64,000 bases of DNA from Herbaspirillum rhizosphaerae_A (GTDB lineage: Bacteria > Pseudomonadota > Gammaproteobacteria > Burkholderiales > Burkholderiaceae_D). Numbering within the stretch: position 1 is the stretch's first letter; every line of letters begins with the position of its first letter. Under the pieces are notes generated by a model that ran no database searches, was not told the DNA's origin, and was given only the letters and a program-made list of their open reading frames with translations. The stretch spans positions 1 through 64,000 of the forward strand of contig NZ_JAQQFR010000010.1 in the NCBI RefSeq assembly GCF_046025915.1. Direction: 5' to 3'. The translations under genes were made by a program, and so were the position numbers. This document shows, piece by piece, positions 35,451 to 43,831 of this stretch.

Positions 35451-36572
35451 ATGGAAAAGATCATCGTCTACGTCATCCCGCTGTTTTTTGTACTCATTGG
35501 GGTGGAGTTCGTCTACGGCTATATTCGCCGGCGCAATACCTATCGCCTCAATGACGCCATCAGCAGCCTGAGCCAGGGGCTGATCAGCCAGTTGGTGGCG
35601 TTGGTAACCCAGTTGTTCCAGATCGGCATGTATTCGATCGTGTACCGTTTCGTCGCGATTTTTCCGCATGTCCGCTTCTGGCAGACTGCGCTCGGCTGGG
35701 TTGTCGCCGTGGTGCTGTTTGATTTCTTCGATTACTGGCTGCATCGCATGGGGCACGAAAGCGCCGTGATGTGGGCCGCGCATTCGGTCCATCATCAAAG
35801 CCAGGACTTCAACCTGTCCACCGCCTTGCGTCAGGAAAGTACCGTGGTCTTCATCGGCTGGCTGTTCTATCTGCCGATGGCGGTTCTGGGCGTGTCGCCG
35901 GAGCAGTTCGGCATTGCCGGCCTGATTGTGCTGATCTACCAGTTCTGGATTCACACTGAACACGTCGGCAAGCTCGGCTGGTTTGACCGCATCTTTTCTT
36001 CGCCCTCGAATCACCGCGTCCATCACGCCGTCAACGATCAGTACCTGGACAAGAACTACGGCGGCATGCTGGTGATCTGGGATCGCATGTTCGGTACCTT
36101 CGCGGAAGAAAAAGAGAAGTGCGTCTACGGCACGCGTACGCCATTGCAAAGCTGGGATCCGATCTGGGCCGTGGTTGGTGGCTACTGGCAACTGGCGAAG
36201 ACTGCGGCGACGCTGCCGCATTGGCAAGACAAACTGCGTGTCTGGTTTAAAGCGCCGGGCTGGTTGCCGGATTATGCGCAGGCGAGCGGTCCGGCATTCG
36301 ATCTGGAGCAGGCTGCGCGCCGTTACGATCCGCCGCTGCCGCTCAAGGCAAACATCTTCGCCGGTCTGCAGTTTCTGTTGCTATTGTTGGCGACTGCTGT
36401 CCTGTTGTGGGTCGCGGATGACGTTTCTTATCTGCGCCTGCTGGCGGTCTGCACTACATTCCTCATCGCGTTCTGGGCGCTTGGTCTCTTCCTCGAGAAA
36501 CGCCTGTCCGGTCTTGCCTTGATTGCCATCGACGTCATTGCAGGCGCTCTCGCCTTCTACGTTCTCTGGTAA
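35451..36572 (+). CDS. Fatty acid hydroxylase / sterol desaturase family protein
   Basis: A 373-residue membrane di-iron enzyme. The His clusters are HRMGH (about 98-102), HSVHH (about 111-115) and NHRVHH (about 188-193), with HTEH between, as needed for the non-haem di-iron site. Four helices precede and span the catalytic part, and three more C-terminal helices (about 295-373) form an extra membrane domain seen in part of the family. Start ATG 35451 opens the first helix directly; the longer frame lacks support. The substrate (lipid hydroxylation or desaturation) is unknown. A dispersed repeat follows. Confidence 0.9.
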   Translation: MEKIIVYVIPLFFVLIGVEFVYGYIRRRNTYRLNDAISSLSQGLISQLVALVTQLFQIGMYSIVYRFVAIFPHVRFWQTALGWVVAVVLFDFFDYWLHRMGHESAVMWAAHSVHHQSQDFNLSTALRQESTVVFIGWLFYLPMAVLGVSPEQFGIAGLIVLIYQFWIHTEHVGKLGWFDRIFSSPSNHRVHHAVNDQYLDKNYGGMLVIWDRMFGTFAEEKEKCVYGTRTPLQSWDPIWAVVGGYWQLAKTAATLPHWQDKLRVWFKAPGWLPDYAQASGPAFDLEQAARRYDPPLPLKANIFAGLQFLLLLLATAVLLWVADDVSYLRLLAVCTTFLIAFWALGLFLEKRLSGLALIAIDVIAGALAFYVLW

Positions 36573-36600
36573 AAATTCTCTTTACTGTCGCCGAATAAGC

Positions 36601-36683
36601 CGTCGTCCTGACGAAAGTCAGGACCCGGCGTCTCATCGGCTGTTTTCAAGACACTGGGTCCCAGCGTTCGCTGGGATGACCGC
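36601..36683. repeat. Dispersed cruciform repeat, copy 2 (inverted)
   Basis: Related to copy 1 but in the opposite orientation: CCTGACGAAAGTCAGG comes first and CCCAGCGTTCGCTGGG last, with the closing stem GTCGTCC/GGATGAC carrying one G-T change. Confidence 0.85.
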
Positions 36684-36867
36684 GTTACAAACGACTGCTG
36701 TCCAGAAATTTCTCCGGTAAGACCCAAGAAATGCTGAGGTCAGGTCTCACGAAAGCTGGTTTGTTCTTGCTGTGCCGAATCAGTACACTGGCAGCCGCTC
36801 GACATGGCATGCACCTCTGAAGTGGTGCGGCCTATGTCTTGCTCAGAACATCAGCCAAAGGAAAATC

Positions 36868-37704
36868 ATGTTTTACGTGATCGCAGCCGTCTTCGCCGTC
36901 GGCGCATCGCTTTTTGTCGCCGAGACGGAAGCCAAAACCATCTGCACCATCGTCGCCGACGCGTCACACATCAGTGATGCAGGTATCACCGCACCCATTC
37001 TTCAGCAAGGTAATTGCACCGAGCGCTTCACGCCGGCGTCCACTTTCAAGGTGGCGCTCAGCCTGATGGGTTTTGATGCGGGTTTTCTGAAAGATGAGCA
37101 TGCGCCATCGATCCCGTTTCGCGAAGGCTATACCTACTGGGGCAATCCGGCCTGGCGTCAGCCGACCGATCCGGCGGCGTGGATGAAGTATTCGGTGGTC
37201 TGGTATTCGCAGCAGATCACACACGGTATCGGCGCTGCCAGCATGCAAAAATACGTGGATGCTTTCCGCTACGGCAATCGGGATTTCTCTGGCGATGCGG
37301 GCAAGAACAATGCCTTGGATCGCGCCTGGATCAGTTCGTCGCTGAAGATCTCGCCGCAGGAGCAGGCGCAATTCCTGGCGAAGATCGTCAACCGGAAACT
37401 GCCGGTGGATGCGCATGCCATCGACATGACCACCAGCATCATGAAACTCGGCCCACTGCCCGAGGGATCGGACGATGGCTGGCAAATTTACGGCAAGACC
37501 GGCGCAGCCGCGCCACAGCGTGCGGACGGCAGCTATGACAAGGCACATTTTTATGGCTGGTTCATCGGTTGGGTAAACAAGGGTGGTCGCACCCGTGTGT
37601 TCGTGCGTTTGATCCAAGAAGAGAAAGAAGAAAAAATCAGTGCCGGCATCCGCAACAGAGATGCCTTCCTTAAAGAGCTGCCGTCGCTGCTGGACAAGAA
37701 CTAA
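36868..37704 (+). CDS. Class D (OXA-type) beta-lactamase
   Basis: A 278-residue serine beta-lactamase. The class D set is complete: nucleophile Ser58 with Lys61 in STFK, Ser109-Val-Val111 (SxV), Tyr135-Gly-Asn137 (YGN) and Lys210-Thr-Gly212 (KTG), then HFYGWFIGW. The N-terminus MFYVIAAVFAVGASLFV is an export signal. The start at 36868 is fixed by AAAGGAA; the upstream frame is rejected. There is no mobile element nearby, so this is an intrinsic chromosomal enzyme; its spectrum cannot be read from sequence. A MocR regulator gene converges 28 bp downstream. Confidence 0.92.
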   Translation: MFYVIAAVFAVGASLFVAETEAKTICTIVADASHISDAGITAPILQQGNCTERFTPASTFKVALSLMGFDAGFLKDEHAPSIPFREGYTYWGNPAWRQPTDPAAWMKYSVVWYSQQITHGIGAASMQKYVDAFRYGNRDFSGDAGKNNALDRAWISSSLKISPQEQAQFLAKIVNRKLPVDAHAIDMTTSIMKLGPLPEGSDDGWQIYGKTGAAAPQRADGSYDKAHFYGWFIGWVNKGGRTRVFVRLIQEEKEEKISAGIRNRDAFLKELPSLLDKN

Positions 37705-37716
37705 ACACGTCGAAGA

Positions 37717-37732
37717 CCGGAGATCACTCCGG
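37717..37732. terminator. Short bidirectional hairpin
   Basis: CCGGAG-ATCA-CTCCGG is a perfect 6-bp stem between the convergent beta-lactamase and MocR genes; TATTTCT follows on the plus strand. Confidence 0.45.
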
Positions 37733-39253
37733 CTATTTCTTCATCGCCAGCCGAGATGCCGCGTACAGACGTTCAATCGCGATGCCGATCTCGTCCGGAT
37801 TCATGGAGGCGAAGCCCAGCCGTACCGCATTTACCGCGCTATCTTGCGGCGAGAACTGGCGACCGCTGCGGATGAACAGCTTCTTGTCTGCAGCATGTTT
37901 GGCCAAGGCATCGACGCGAATGCGCTTGTCGAATTCCACCCAGAGCGCCAGTCCGCCTTCCGGATTGCGCACGCTGACCTCCTCTCCGAATGCAGCCTGC
38001 AAACCGTCCTGCAGCGCTTCCTTGCGCAGCCGGTAGAGTTTTGACGCGCGCCGCAGATGCTTGCGCAACTCACCGTCGCTGATCAGGTCGGCCAGCATTT
38101 TCTGCATGACGGCGTCGCTTTGCGTCGACATCAGCAGCAGATTGCGATTGAGCACTTCAATCAGATTCACCGGCGCCGCGATGAAACCACAACGGAAAGA
38201 TGAGCCAAGCAACTTCGACAGCGAGCCGATGTAGATCACGTTGCGTTGCTGAGGATCGCTGGCCAGCGGCAGGTAAGGCCGCCCCTCGAAGTGATATTCG
38301 TGATCGTAATCTTCTTCTATCACGGTGAAGCGGTAGCGCGCCGCCAGCAGCAAGAGTTTTTGCCGGCGGTCGGCGCGTATGCTGACCGTGGTGGGAAACT
38401 GATGATGCGGCGTGACGTAGATCAGCCTTACCGAATGGAGCTTGCATAGCGCTTCGACATGATCGGTCTTGCAACCGTCCGGATCGATGTCGACGACTTC
38501 GATACGCGCTCCCAGCGCACGAAAAATCGCCCACGCCGGCGGATAACTCAAGCGCTCCACCAACACCACATCGCCCGGCCGGATCAGTGCGCTAGCCGCC
38601 AGATGCAAGGCCATCTGCGTGCCTTGCGTGAGGCAGATGCTGTCGCTGGTCACGGCCAGATTACGCGTAGTGCGCAGCATGTCGGCCAGGGCTGTGCGCA
38701 GCTTTTCTGCGGATTCCAGATTGCCGTATTTGACCCAGTTGGATTTGAAGGCGGTTTTCATCGCGTTACGGTAATAGCGATGCAATACCGCCTGCGGCAG
38801 CAGCCGGTGATCCGGCGCGCCGTTGTCGAAATACATGGACTCGCCATTCCTGCCGGCCCGTACCGATGGCAGATGCAGATCGTCGAAATAGGGCGGCAAC
38901 GCAGGCGAGATGACTTCGGGAGCAAACGATGCCGTCTGTGCCGCTTTGCGTTTGGTTGATGTGGCTTGTGACGAGGCCTGTGGTGATTCCAGCAGAGCGT
39001 TGACGAAGGTGCCGCGCCGCGGCTCGCTCACCAGCCAGCCTTTGACGATGGCTTCTTCGTAGGCCAGCATCACCGTCTTGCGATTGACGTCGAGAATCTC
39101 CGCCAGCTCGCGCGTGCCGGGCAAGGCAGCACCAGGTTCAAGGCGACCGCTTTGGATGGCGCTCGCCAGACCATCAACGATCTTGCGGTAGGACGCCTTC
39201 ATCGGTGACGCATCGAGATCGAGCAAGAGCCGCCATGTTCTCATCTGGACCAT
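37733..39253 (-). CDS. MocR-type regulator (GntR helix-turn-helix fused to class I aminotransferase)
   Basis: A 506-residue regulator. The N-terminal GntR winged helix (about 15-85) has LPGTRELAEILDVNRKTVMLAYEE and EPRRGTFV. A Ser/Thr/Ala-rich linker (about 88-110) leads to an aminotransferase-like effector domain (about 130-500) with the PLP-binding Lys in GSLSKLLGSSFRCGF, the VIEEDYDHEYHF Asp and the Arg for the carboxylate in NAVRLGF. MocR proteins sense PLP or amino compounds (PdxR, GabR, TauR, EnuR). It is divergent from the reductase-M24 fusion across 115 bp, so it probably controls that gene. Start may be ATG 39253 or 39244. Confidence 0.92.
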   Translation of the reverse strand: MVQMRTWRLLLDLDASPMKASYRKIVDGLASAIQSGRLEPGAALPGTRELAEILDVNRKTVMLAYEEAIVKGWLVSEPRRGTFVNALLESPQASSQATSTKRKAAQTASFAPEVISPALPPYFDDLHLPSVRAGRNGESMYFDNGAPDHRLLPQAVLHRYYRNAMKTAFKSNWVKYGNLESAEKLRTALADMLRTTRNLAVTSDSICLTQGTQMALHLAASALIRPGDVVLVERLSYPPAWAIFRALGARIEVVDIDPDGCKTDHVEALCKLHSVRLIYVTPHHQFPTTVSIRADRRQKLLLLAARYRFTVIEEDYDHEYHFEGRPYLPLASDPQQRNVIYIGSLSKLLGSSFRCGFIAAPVNLIEVLNRNLLLMSTQSDAVMQKMLADLISDGELRKHLRRASKLYRLRKEALQDGLQAAFGEEVSVRNPEGGLALWVEFDKRIRVDALAKHAADKKLFIRSGRQFSPQDSAVNAVRLGFASMNPDEIGIAIERLYAASRLAMKK

Positions 39254-39273
39254 CTGGAATATTCAAATCTGGA
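39243..39273. promoter_or_regulatory. Three ATCTGGA direct repeats, candidate MocR operator
   Basis: ATCTGGA occurs at 39243, 39252 and 39267, at the start of the MocR gene and about 100-125 bp before the divergent fusion gene. MocR proteins bind short direct repeats. The flanks GGACCAT (39248) and ATGGTCC (39281) add an inverted repeat. Confidence 0.45.
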
Positions 39274-39368
39274 GGTTTCAATGGTCCTATTCTAGCCTGA
39301 CAATGCTGTTCACGGACGCACTCTCTGCGATTCAATGAACTCAGCTATCCAGATAAGAAAAGATACTT

Positions 39369-41093
39369 ATGCTCAACACCTACACCATCGAATTGGCCAG
39401 CTCCGGCAAGAGCTTTGCGGCAGACGACAAGACATTGCTGCTGGACTCGGCACTGGCCGAAGGCATCTCGATACCGTTCTCTTGCCGCCGCGGCGAGTGC
39501 GGCTCATGCAAGGTGAAGGTGCTTAGCGGCGCGCACGAAAGCAACCCTTATGTCGCCGCCGGCACGCCTTACCCTTTGGCGCCGGACGAGATGCTGCTGT
39601 GCCAGAGCCATGCCTGCGGCGACATGTGCATCGACATCCCGGGATGGTCGCCGCACGTACAGGTGCTCCGGCTGGAAGCTGCGATTCTGACGAAGGAAGC
39701 CGTGGCTCCCGATGTGACGAAGCTGGTGCTCAAGCCGCAGGGCGAAGCCGGCATGCAAGCACAGGTAAGGGCCGGGCAGTACGTCAAATTCTTTCTCGAT
39801 GATGGCAGCAGCCGCTGTTTTTCCGTCGCTAATCTACCTGCGGCAGACGATGGCGAATTGGTCTTTCATATCCGTCGCGTCAAAGGCGGCAAATTCTCGC
39901 AAGACATGCTGGGGCGGTTGGACACAGGTGACGTTGTCAGCATTGAAGGCCCGTTTGGCGCCTGCACCTGGCAGCCGGGCGGGCATGATGCGTTGATCTT
40001 GCTGGCGACCGGCACCGGTTACGCAGGTATCAAACCGATCCTGCTGGCAGCGTTGGCGGAGGCAGGCAATGTACCGGTGACGCTGTATTGGGGCGGCGCG
40101 AGCAGCAGTGACTTTTATGATCGCGCTTTTCTGGATGCTTTGACAGCGCAAGACAAACGTTTCCGCTGGTTCGGCGTCGAGCAGGCACATGTGCAGGATC
40201 TTGCGGCGACTCACGCTTACGATTGGAGCCGTACTTTGGCTTACGCGTGCGGCAATCCGAGGATGGTGCAGGACGCACGTCAGCGTTGCATCGCGCTTGG
40301 GCTGGAGGCGCATCACTTCATCGCCGAAGCCTTCGTGCCGTCCGGTGCCAGCGAAGTAGTGCTGGCGCGTGGCAGTTTCGATCCGGTGTGGGAACGCGTC
40401 GGGCCAAAGTATTCGCTCGACGGCATGCTGGCCGCACGTGAGCAATCGATACGCGCACTGGCGCAGATTGTCGGCAAGCTGCGCGTCGGCATGACCACCA
40501 GCGAAGCAGTCGAGATGGCCAACGAACACCTGCGTCAGATGGGTTCGTCGCATACCTGGCATCCGACCTATATTCGCTTCGGCGACGACACCGTGAGAAC
40601 GCCACGCCAGGGCGTGGACAAGGAGCGCCGCCTGCAAGCGACCGATATCGCTGTGGTCGATCTGGGGCCGGTATGGGATGGGTATGAAGGCGACTTTGGC
40701 GACACCATCGTGTTCGGTCAGCATGCGCTCTATGCCGCATGTGCTCAGGCGGCGCGGGACGTCTTCAGCGCCAGCAAAGAAGCCTGGCTCACCGGACTGA
40801 CCGGGCGTGAACTCTATGATCTCGCCGAGCGGGTCGCAGCGGAAGGCGGCTGGCTACTGGAGCGCAATCTGGCCGGCCATCGCGTCGCAGATTTTCCGCA
40901 CGCCTTGTTTGGCCCGGCCAAGCTGGCGGAAATGGATATCGTGCCAAGCGACGCGGTCTGGGTGCTGGAGGTGCAGCTGCGCCATCCGACCGAACCTATC
41001 GGTGCGTTCTATGAAGATATTCTGATTGGCACGCCGTCAAAAACAAGCAAGCCGGCGACCGGAAATGCAGAGAGGAATCCGGTCGCGGCGTGA
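39369..41093 (+). CDS. Ferredoxin-type flavin reductase fused to an M24 metallopeptidase-like domain
   Basis: One open frame of 574 residues. Residues 1-90 are a plant-type [2Fe-2S] ferredoxin (Cys39, 44, 47 and 78 in CRRGECGSC...LLC). Residues about 100-325 are an FNR-type FAD/NAD(P) module with RCFSVAN, ATGTGYAG and ACGNPRM. Residues about 348-555 are an M24 pita-bread domain: Asp431 and Asp442 are 11 apart, followed by His504, His511, Glu534 and Glu549, matching in order all five metal ligands plus the substrate His of methionine aminopeptidase. The halves are joined without frameshift. Single-electron transfer and C-N hydrolysis in one chain is odd. Substrate unknown; the divergent MocR regulator suggests an amino compound. 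Confidence 0.85.
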   Translation: MLNTYTIELASSGKSFAADDKTLLLDSALAEGISIPFSCRRGECGSCKVKVLSGAHESNPYVAAGTPYPLAPDEMLLCQSHACGDMCIDIPGWSPHVQVLRLEAAILTKEAVAPDVTKLVLKPQGEAGMQAQVRAGQYVKFFLDDGSSRCFSVANLPAADDGELVFHIRRVKGGKFSQDMLGRLDTGDVVSIEGPFGACTWQPGGHDALILLATGTGYAGIKPILLAALAEAGNVPVTLYWGGASSSDFYDRAFLDALTAQDKRFRWFGVEQAHVQDLAATHAYDWSRTLAYACGNPRMVQDARQRCIALGLEAHHFIAEAFVPSGASEVVLARGSFDPVWERVGPKYSLDGMLAAREQSIRALAQIVGKLRVGMTTSEAVEMANEHLRQMGSSHTWHPTYIRFGDDTVRTPRQGVDKERRLQATDIAVVDLGPVWDGYEGDFGDTIVFGQHALYAACAQAARDVFSASKEAWLTGLTGRELYDLAERVAAEGGWLLERNLAGHRVADFPHALFGPAKLAEMDIVPSDAVWVLEVQLRHPTEPIGAFYEDILIGTPSKTSKPATGNAERNPVAA

Positions 41094-41108
41094 GGATAGC
41101 CGAAGACC

Positions 41109-42053
41109 TCAGTCGTCGGCAACGATGCAGTTACGGCCACGCTGTTTGGCCATGTACAAGCGCTTGTCGACCGACTCCATGAAGTTGATGCGGTGATCCT
41201 GTGCCGACGGGATGATGGTGTTCATGCCCAGACTGATGGTGACGACTTTTTCGACTTGCGATTTTTCGTGCGGGATTTTTTCTTTCAGTACCAGCTTGCG
41301 GCAACGCTGCGCCACTTTCAGTGCTGACGCGCGGTCGGTCTCCGGCAGGATCAGCACGAACTCTTCGCCGCCATAGCGCGCAAAGAAGTCGCGTGTACGC
41401 GTTGCGGCGCCGCTCAGTGCGGTGGCGATTTGCTTCAGGCAGGCGTCGCCACGGATGTGGCCGTAGTGATCGTTGAACTGCTTGAAGTAGTCGATATCGA
41501 GCATGATCACCGCCAGCGGCGTGCGATTCTTGACGGCATTGGCCCATTCCACTTCCAGTGCGGAGTCGAACATGCGGCGGTTGGCGACATTGGTCAGTGC
41601 ATCGCAATAGGACAGCGCTTCCAGTTCTTTTTGCAGTTCGACCAGACGCGCTTCGGTTTTCTTGCGCTCGGTGATGTCGAACATGAAGCCGATCAGCGAA
41701 TCGACTTCACCGTCCGGCTTGCGCACCACATGTACCACGTCGCGGATCCAGACGTGTTCGCCATCGCGCGTGATGGCACGGTAGTCGGCTTCATGATCGA
41801 CGCCTGCCTTGGATTGCGACACGCAATAGTTCACCACGCCTTCGCGATCTTCCGCATGAATGCGTGTGGCCCAGTCTTCCACCGTGACCCAGCTCTCCGG
41901 CGTCCAACCTAACAATTCTTCGATTTGCGGGCCGACGTAAGCGAACTTCATGGTGCTCCAGTCGATCTTCCAGGGAATGGCTTTGGTGGATTCCAGCAGC
42001 GTCTTGTAGACGGCGCTGTCAGGTTCCATTTGTTTCTGAATCGGTTCGGTCAT
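41109..42053 (-). CDS. PAS-domain diguanylate cyclase
   Basis: A 314-residue signalling protein without membrane segments. An N-terminal PAS/PAC sensor (about 25-135) ends in GFMFDITERKKTEARL. A GGDEF domain follows (about 150-310) with the active-site loop RYGGEEF, DALTNVANRRMFD and LDIDYFKQFNDHYGH, so cyclic di-GMP synthesis is likely active. I see no RxxD inhibitory site in the five residues before the loop. The ATG at 42053 is preferred to a TTG three codons upstream. Ligand unknown. It lies convergent with the fusion gene, 15 bp from it. Confidence 0.92.
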   Translation of the reverse strand: MTEPIQKQMEPDSAVYKTLLESTKAIPWKIDWSTMKFAYVGPQIEELLGWTPESWVTVEDWATRIHAEDREGVVNYCVSQSKAGVDHEADYRAITRDGEHVWIRDVVHVVRKPDGEVDSLIGFMFDITERKKTEARLVELQKELEALSYCDALTNVANRRMFDSALEVEWANAVKNRTPLAVIMLDIDYFKQFNDHYGHIRGDACLKQIATALSGAATRTRDFFARYGGEEFVLILPETDRASALKVAQRCRKLVLKEKIPHEKSQVEKVVTISLGMNTIIPSAQDHRINFMESVDKRLYMAKQRGRNCIVADD

Positions 42054-42243
42054 GGATGGCAATGGTGATTTGTAGAGGATGTGTCGATGCGCAATATCTT
42101 GTTGCTGGTAGTCTTATTTCCCTATGGAATCTAAAGCGAATTGCATCAAGAAATGATTGCGTAAGGATAACCCGAACAAGTTATCGCAGTGTGAAATGCA
42201 ATGCGTGCCATGCATCGGTTCAACAGATGAGCGATAAACAAAA

Positions 42244-42272
42244 AAGCCGGTAACCATGGCGGTTACCGGCTT
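42244..42272 (-). terminator. Strong terminator after the triheme cytochrome gene
   Basis: AAGCCGGTAACC (42244-42255) pairs perfectly with GGTTACCGGCTT (42261-42272), loop ATGGC; the minus-strand transcript ends in a T tract. It closes the three-gene dehydrogenase operon. Confidence 0.88.
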
Positions 42273-42296
42273 TGATGGGCTTCATATTGATGACGC

Positions 42297-43829
42297 TCAG
42301 AACGGGATGCGGCGACGTCGACGCACCGAGATGACGGCAACGATGATCAACAACAGCAGCACAACCGCAATTCCGATGGCCGGTGCGATGTATGGCTGCA
42401 GTTTTGCGAGTATCGGCTGTTCACCACCTTTGCGCGCCTGCGCCACATAGGCCTCGCTGACTTGCACTTCCGGATTGCCATATTGCTTCAACACGTAGTT
42501 GGCGATCATGGCAATTTGTTGGTCAGTCAGCGGATTGACGTAGGAGTGCGCATCAAAGCGCGGCATCATGATTTCCTTATCGCCGACCTTGCGCTCTACA
42601 CCGTACAGAATCGCCGACACCAGATTGGCGGGATTGTGCGAACCGGTCGCGGTGTTGTTGAACAGCGAGGGATAATCCTGCCCATTGCTGCCGGCGCCCG
42701 ATGCTGCGTGGCAGCTGGCGCAGTAGCCGCTGAACAGCACCGCGCCGCTATTGAGGCTGTTGTGCTCGTTCGGCCCACGTGTGCCGCGCAGCGCCGATTC
42801 GTCGCTCACGGCTTTACCGTAGCTGTAGGCAGGCTTGCTCTGCGTGGCGTCGCGTACCGGCGGCACCGTGCGCAAGTACGCCACGATGGCTGCAATGTCG
42901 TCGTCGCGCAAATGCTGGAAGCTGTTGGTGACCGCTTCCGCCATCGCGCCGCCGGCCTGGCCTTTGCCTTCAACGTGACCGGTCTTCAGATATTGCACCA
43001 GCTCGGCATCACTCCAGCCACCAATGCCGCTGACCTTGTCCGAGGTGATGTTGGGTGCATGCCATGGGCCTAGCGGCGCACCGGCGAGCGCCGAACCGCC
43101 TTTTTCACCCATCAGGAAATTACGCGGCGTGTGGCAAGTGCTGCAATGTGCGAGGCCATCGGCGAGGTATTTACCGCGATTGATCTGCTGCGACTTCGAC
43201 GCATCCGGGACGAAGCGCTTGGTGTCGAGGAAGATCGCATTCCACGCCGTCATCGACATGCGCACGTTGAACGGGAAGGGCAGCTTGGTCTGGCTGCTGG
43301 CGGGTTCGTTGACCGGCGTGACCGCGTTCATGAAATAGCTGTACAGCTTGTGCACGTCGCTATCGGTCAGCATGGCGTAGCTGGTGTACGGCATGGCCGG
43401 GTACAAATGGCTGCCGTCGGCGCGGACGCCTTCACGCAAGGCGCGGGCGAACTGCGCTTCGCTATAATTGCCGATGCCCGCTGTTTTGGATGGCGTGATG
43501 TTGGTCGCGTAGATCATACCTAGTGGCGACTCAATGGCGTAGCCGCCGGCGTAAGGCTTGCCGGCCGGCGCGGTGTGGCAGGCCATGCAATCCGCCGCGA
43601 TGGCGAGGTAGCGACCGCTTTCGATGTCTGCTTTGACGGGATCGGCCGGAGTTGCCGATGTTGCAGCAGCGGCAGGTGTGACCACAGCCCGCGGCGCAGG
43701 CGGCTTATCCAGTGATTGCTCCTGCGCGTGGACGCTGGCAATGCCTGTGGTGAACAGCAATGCGCTCAGCAAAATCACGGCACCGCGTTGGGAGAGAGGA
43801 CGCGAAGGAAGAAGGGATGCGCGAGTCAT
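42297..43829 (-). CDS. Triheme cytochrome c subunit of membrane dehydrogenase
   Basis: A 510-residue periplasmic cytochrome with three haem sites, CMACH, CSTCH and CASCH, each followed by a distal Met region, and a C-terminal membrane anchor (about 480-500) ending RRRRRIPF. The signal peptide ends VHA-Q. This is the electron-acceptor subunit of gluconate/sorbitol/alcohol dehydrogenases, passing electrons to ubiquinone. The start at 43829 places GAAGGG six bases upstream; an ATG at 43835 would overlap the GMC stop as ATGA. Third and last gene of the operon. Confidence 0.92.
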   Translation of the reverse strand: MTRASLLPSRPLSQRGAVILLSALLFTTGIASVHAQEQSLDKPPAPRAVVTPAAAATSATPADPVKADIESGRYLAIAADCMACHTAPAGKPYAGGYAIESPLGMIYATNITPSKTAGIGNYSEAQFARALREGVRADGSHLYPAMPYTSYAMLTDSDVHKLYSYFMNAVTPVNEPASSQTKLPFPFNVRMSMTAWNAIFLDTKRFVPDASKSQQINRGKYLADGLAHCSTCHTPRNFLMGEKGGSALAGAPLGPWHAPNITSDKVSGIGGWSDAELVQYLKTGHVEGKGQAGGAMAEAVTNSFQHLRDDDIAAIVAYLRTVPPVRDATQSKPAYSYGKAVSDESALRGTRGPNEHNSLNSGAVLFSGYCASCHAASGAGSNGQDYPSLFNNTATGSHNPANLVSAILYGVERKVGDKEIMMPRFDAHSYVNPLTDQQIAMIANYVLKQYGNPEVQVSEAYVAQARKGGEQPILAKLQPYIAPAIGIAVVLLLLIIVAVISVRRRRRIPF

Positions 43830-43831
43830 GA

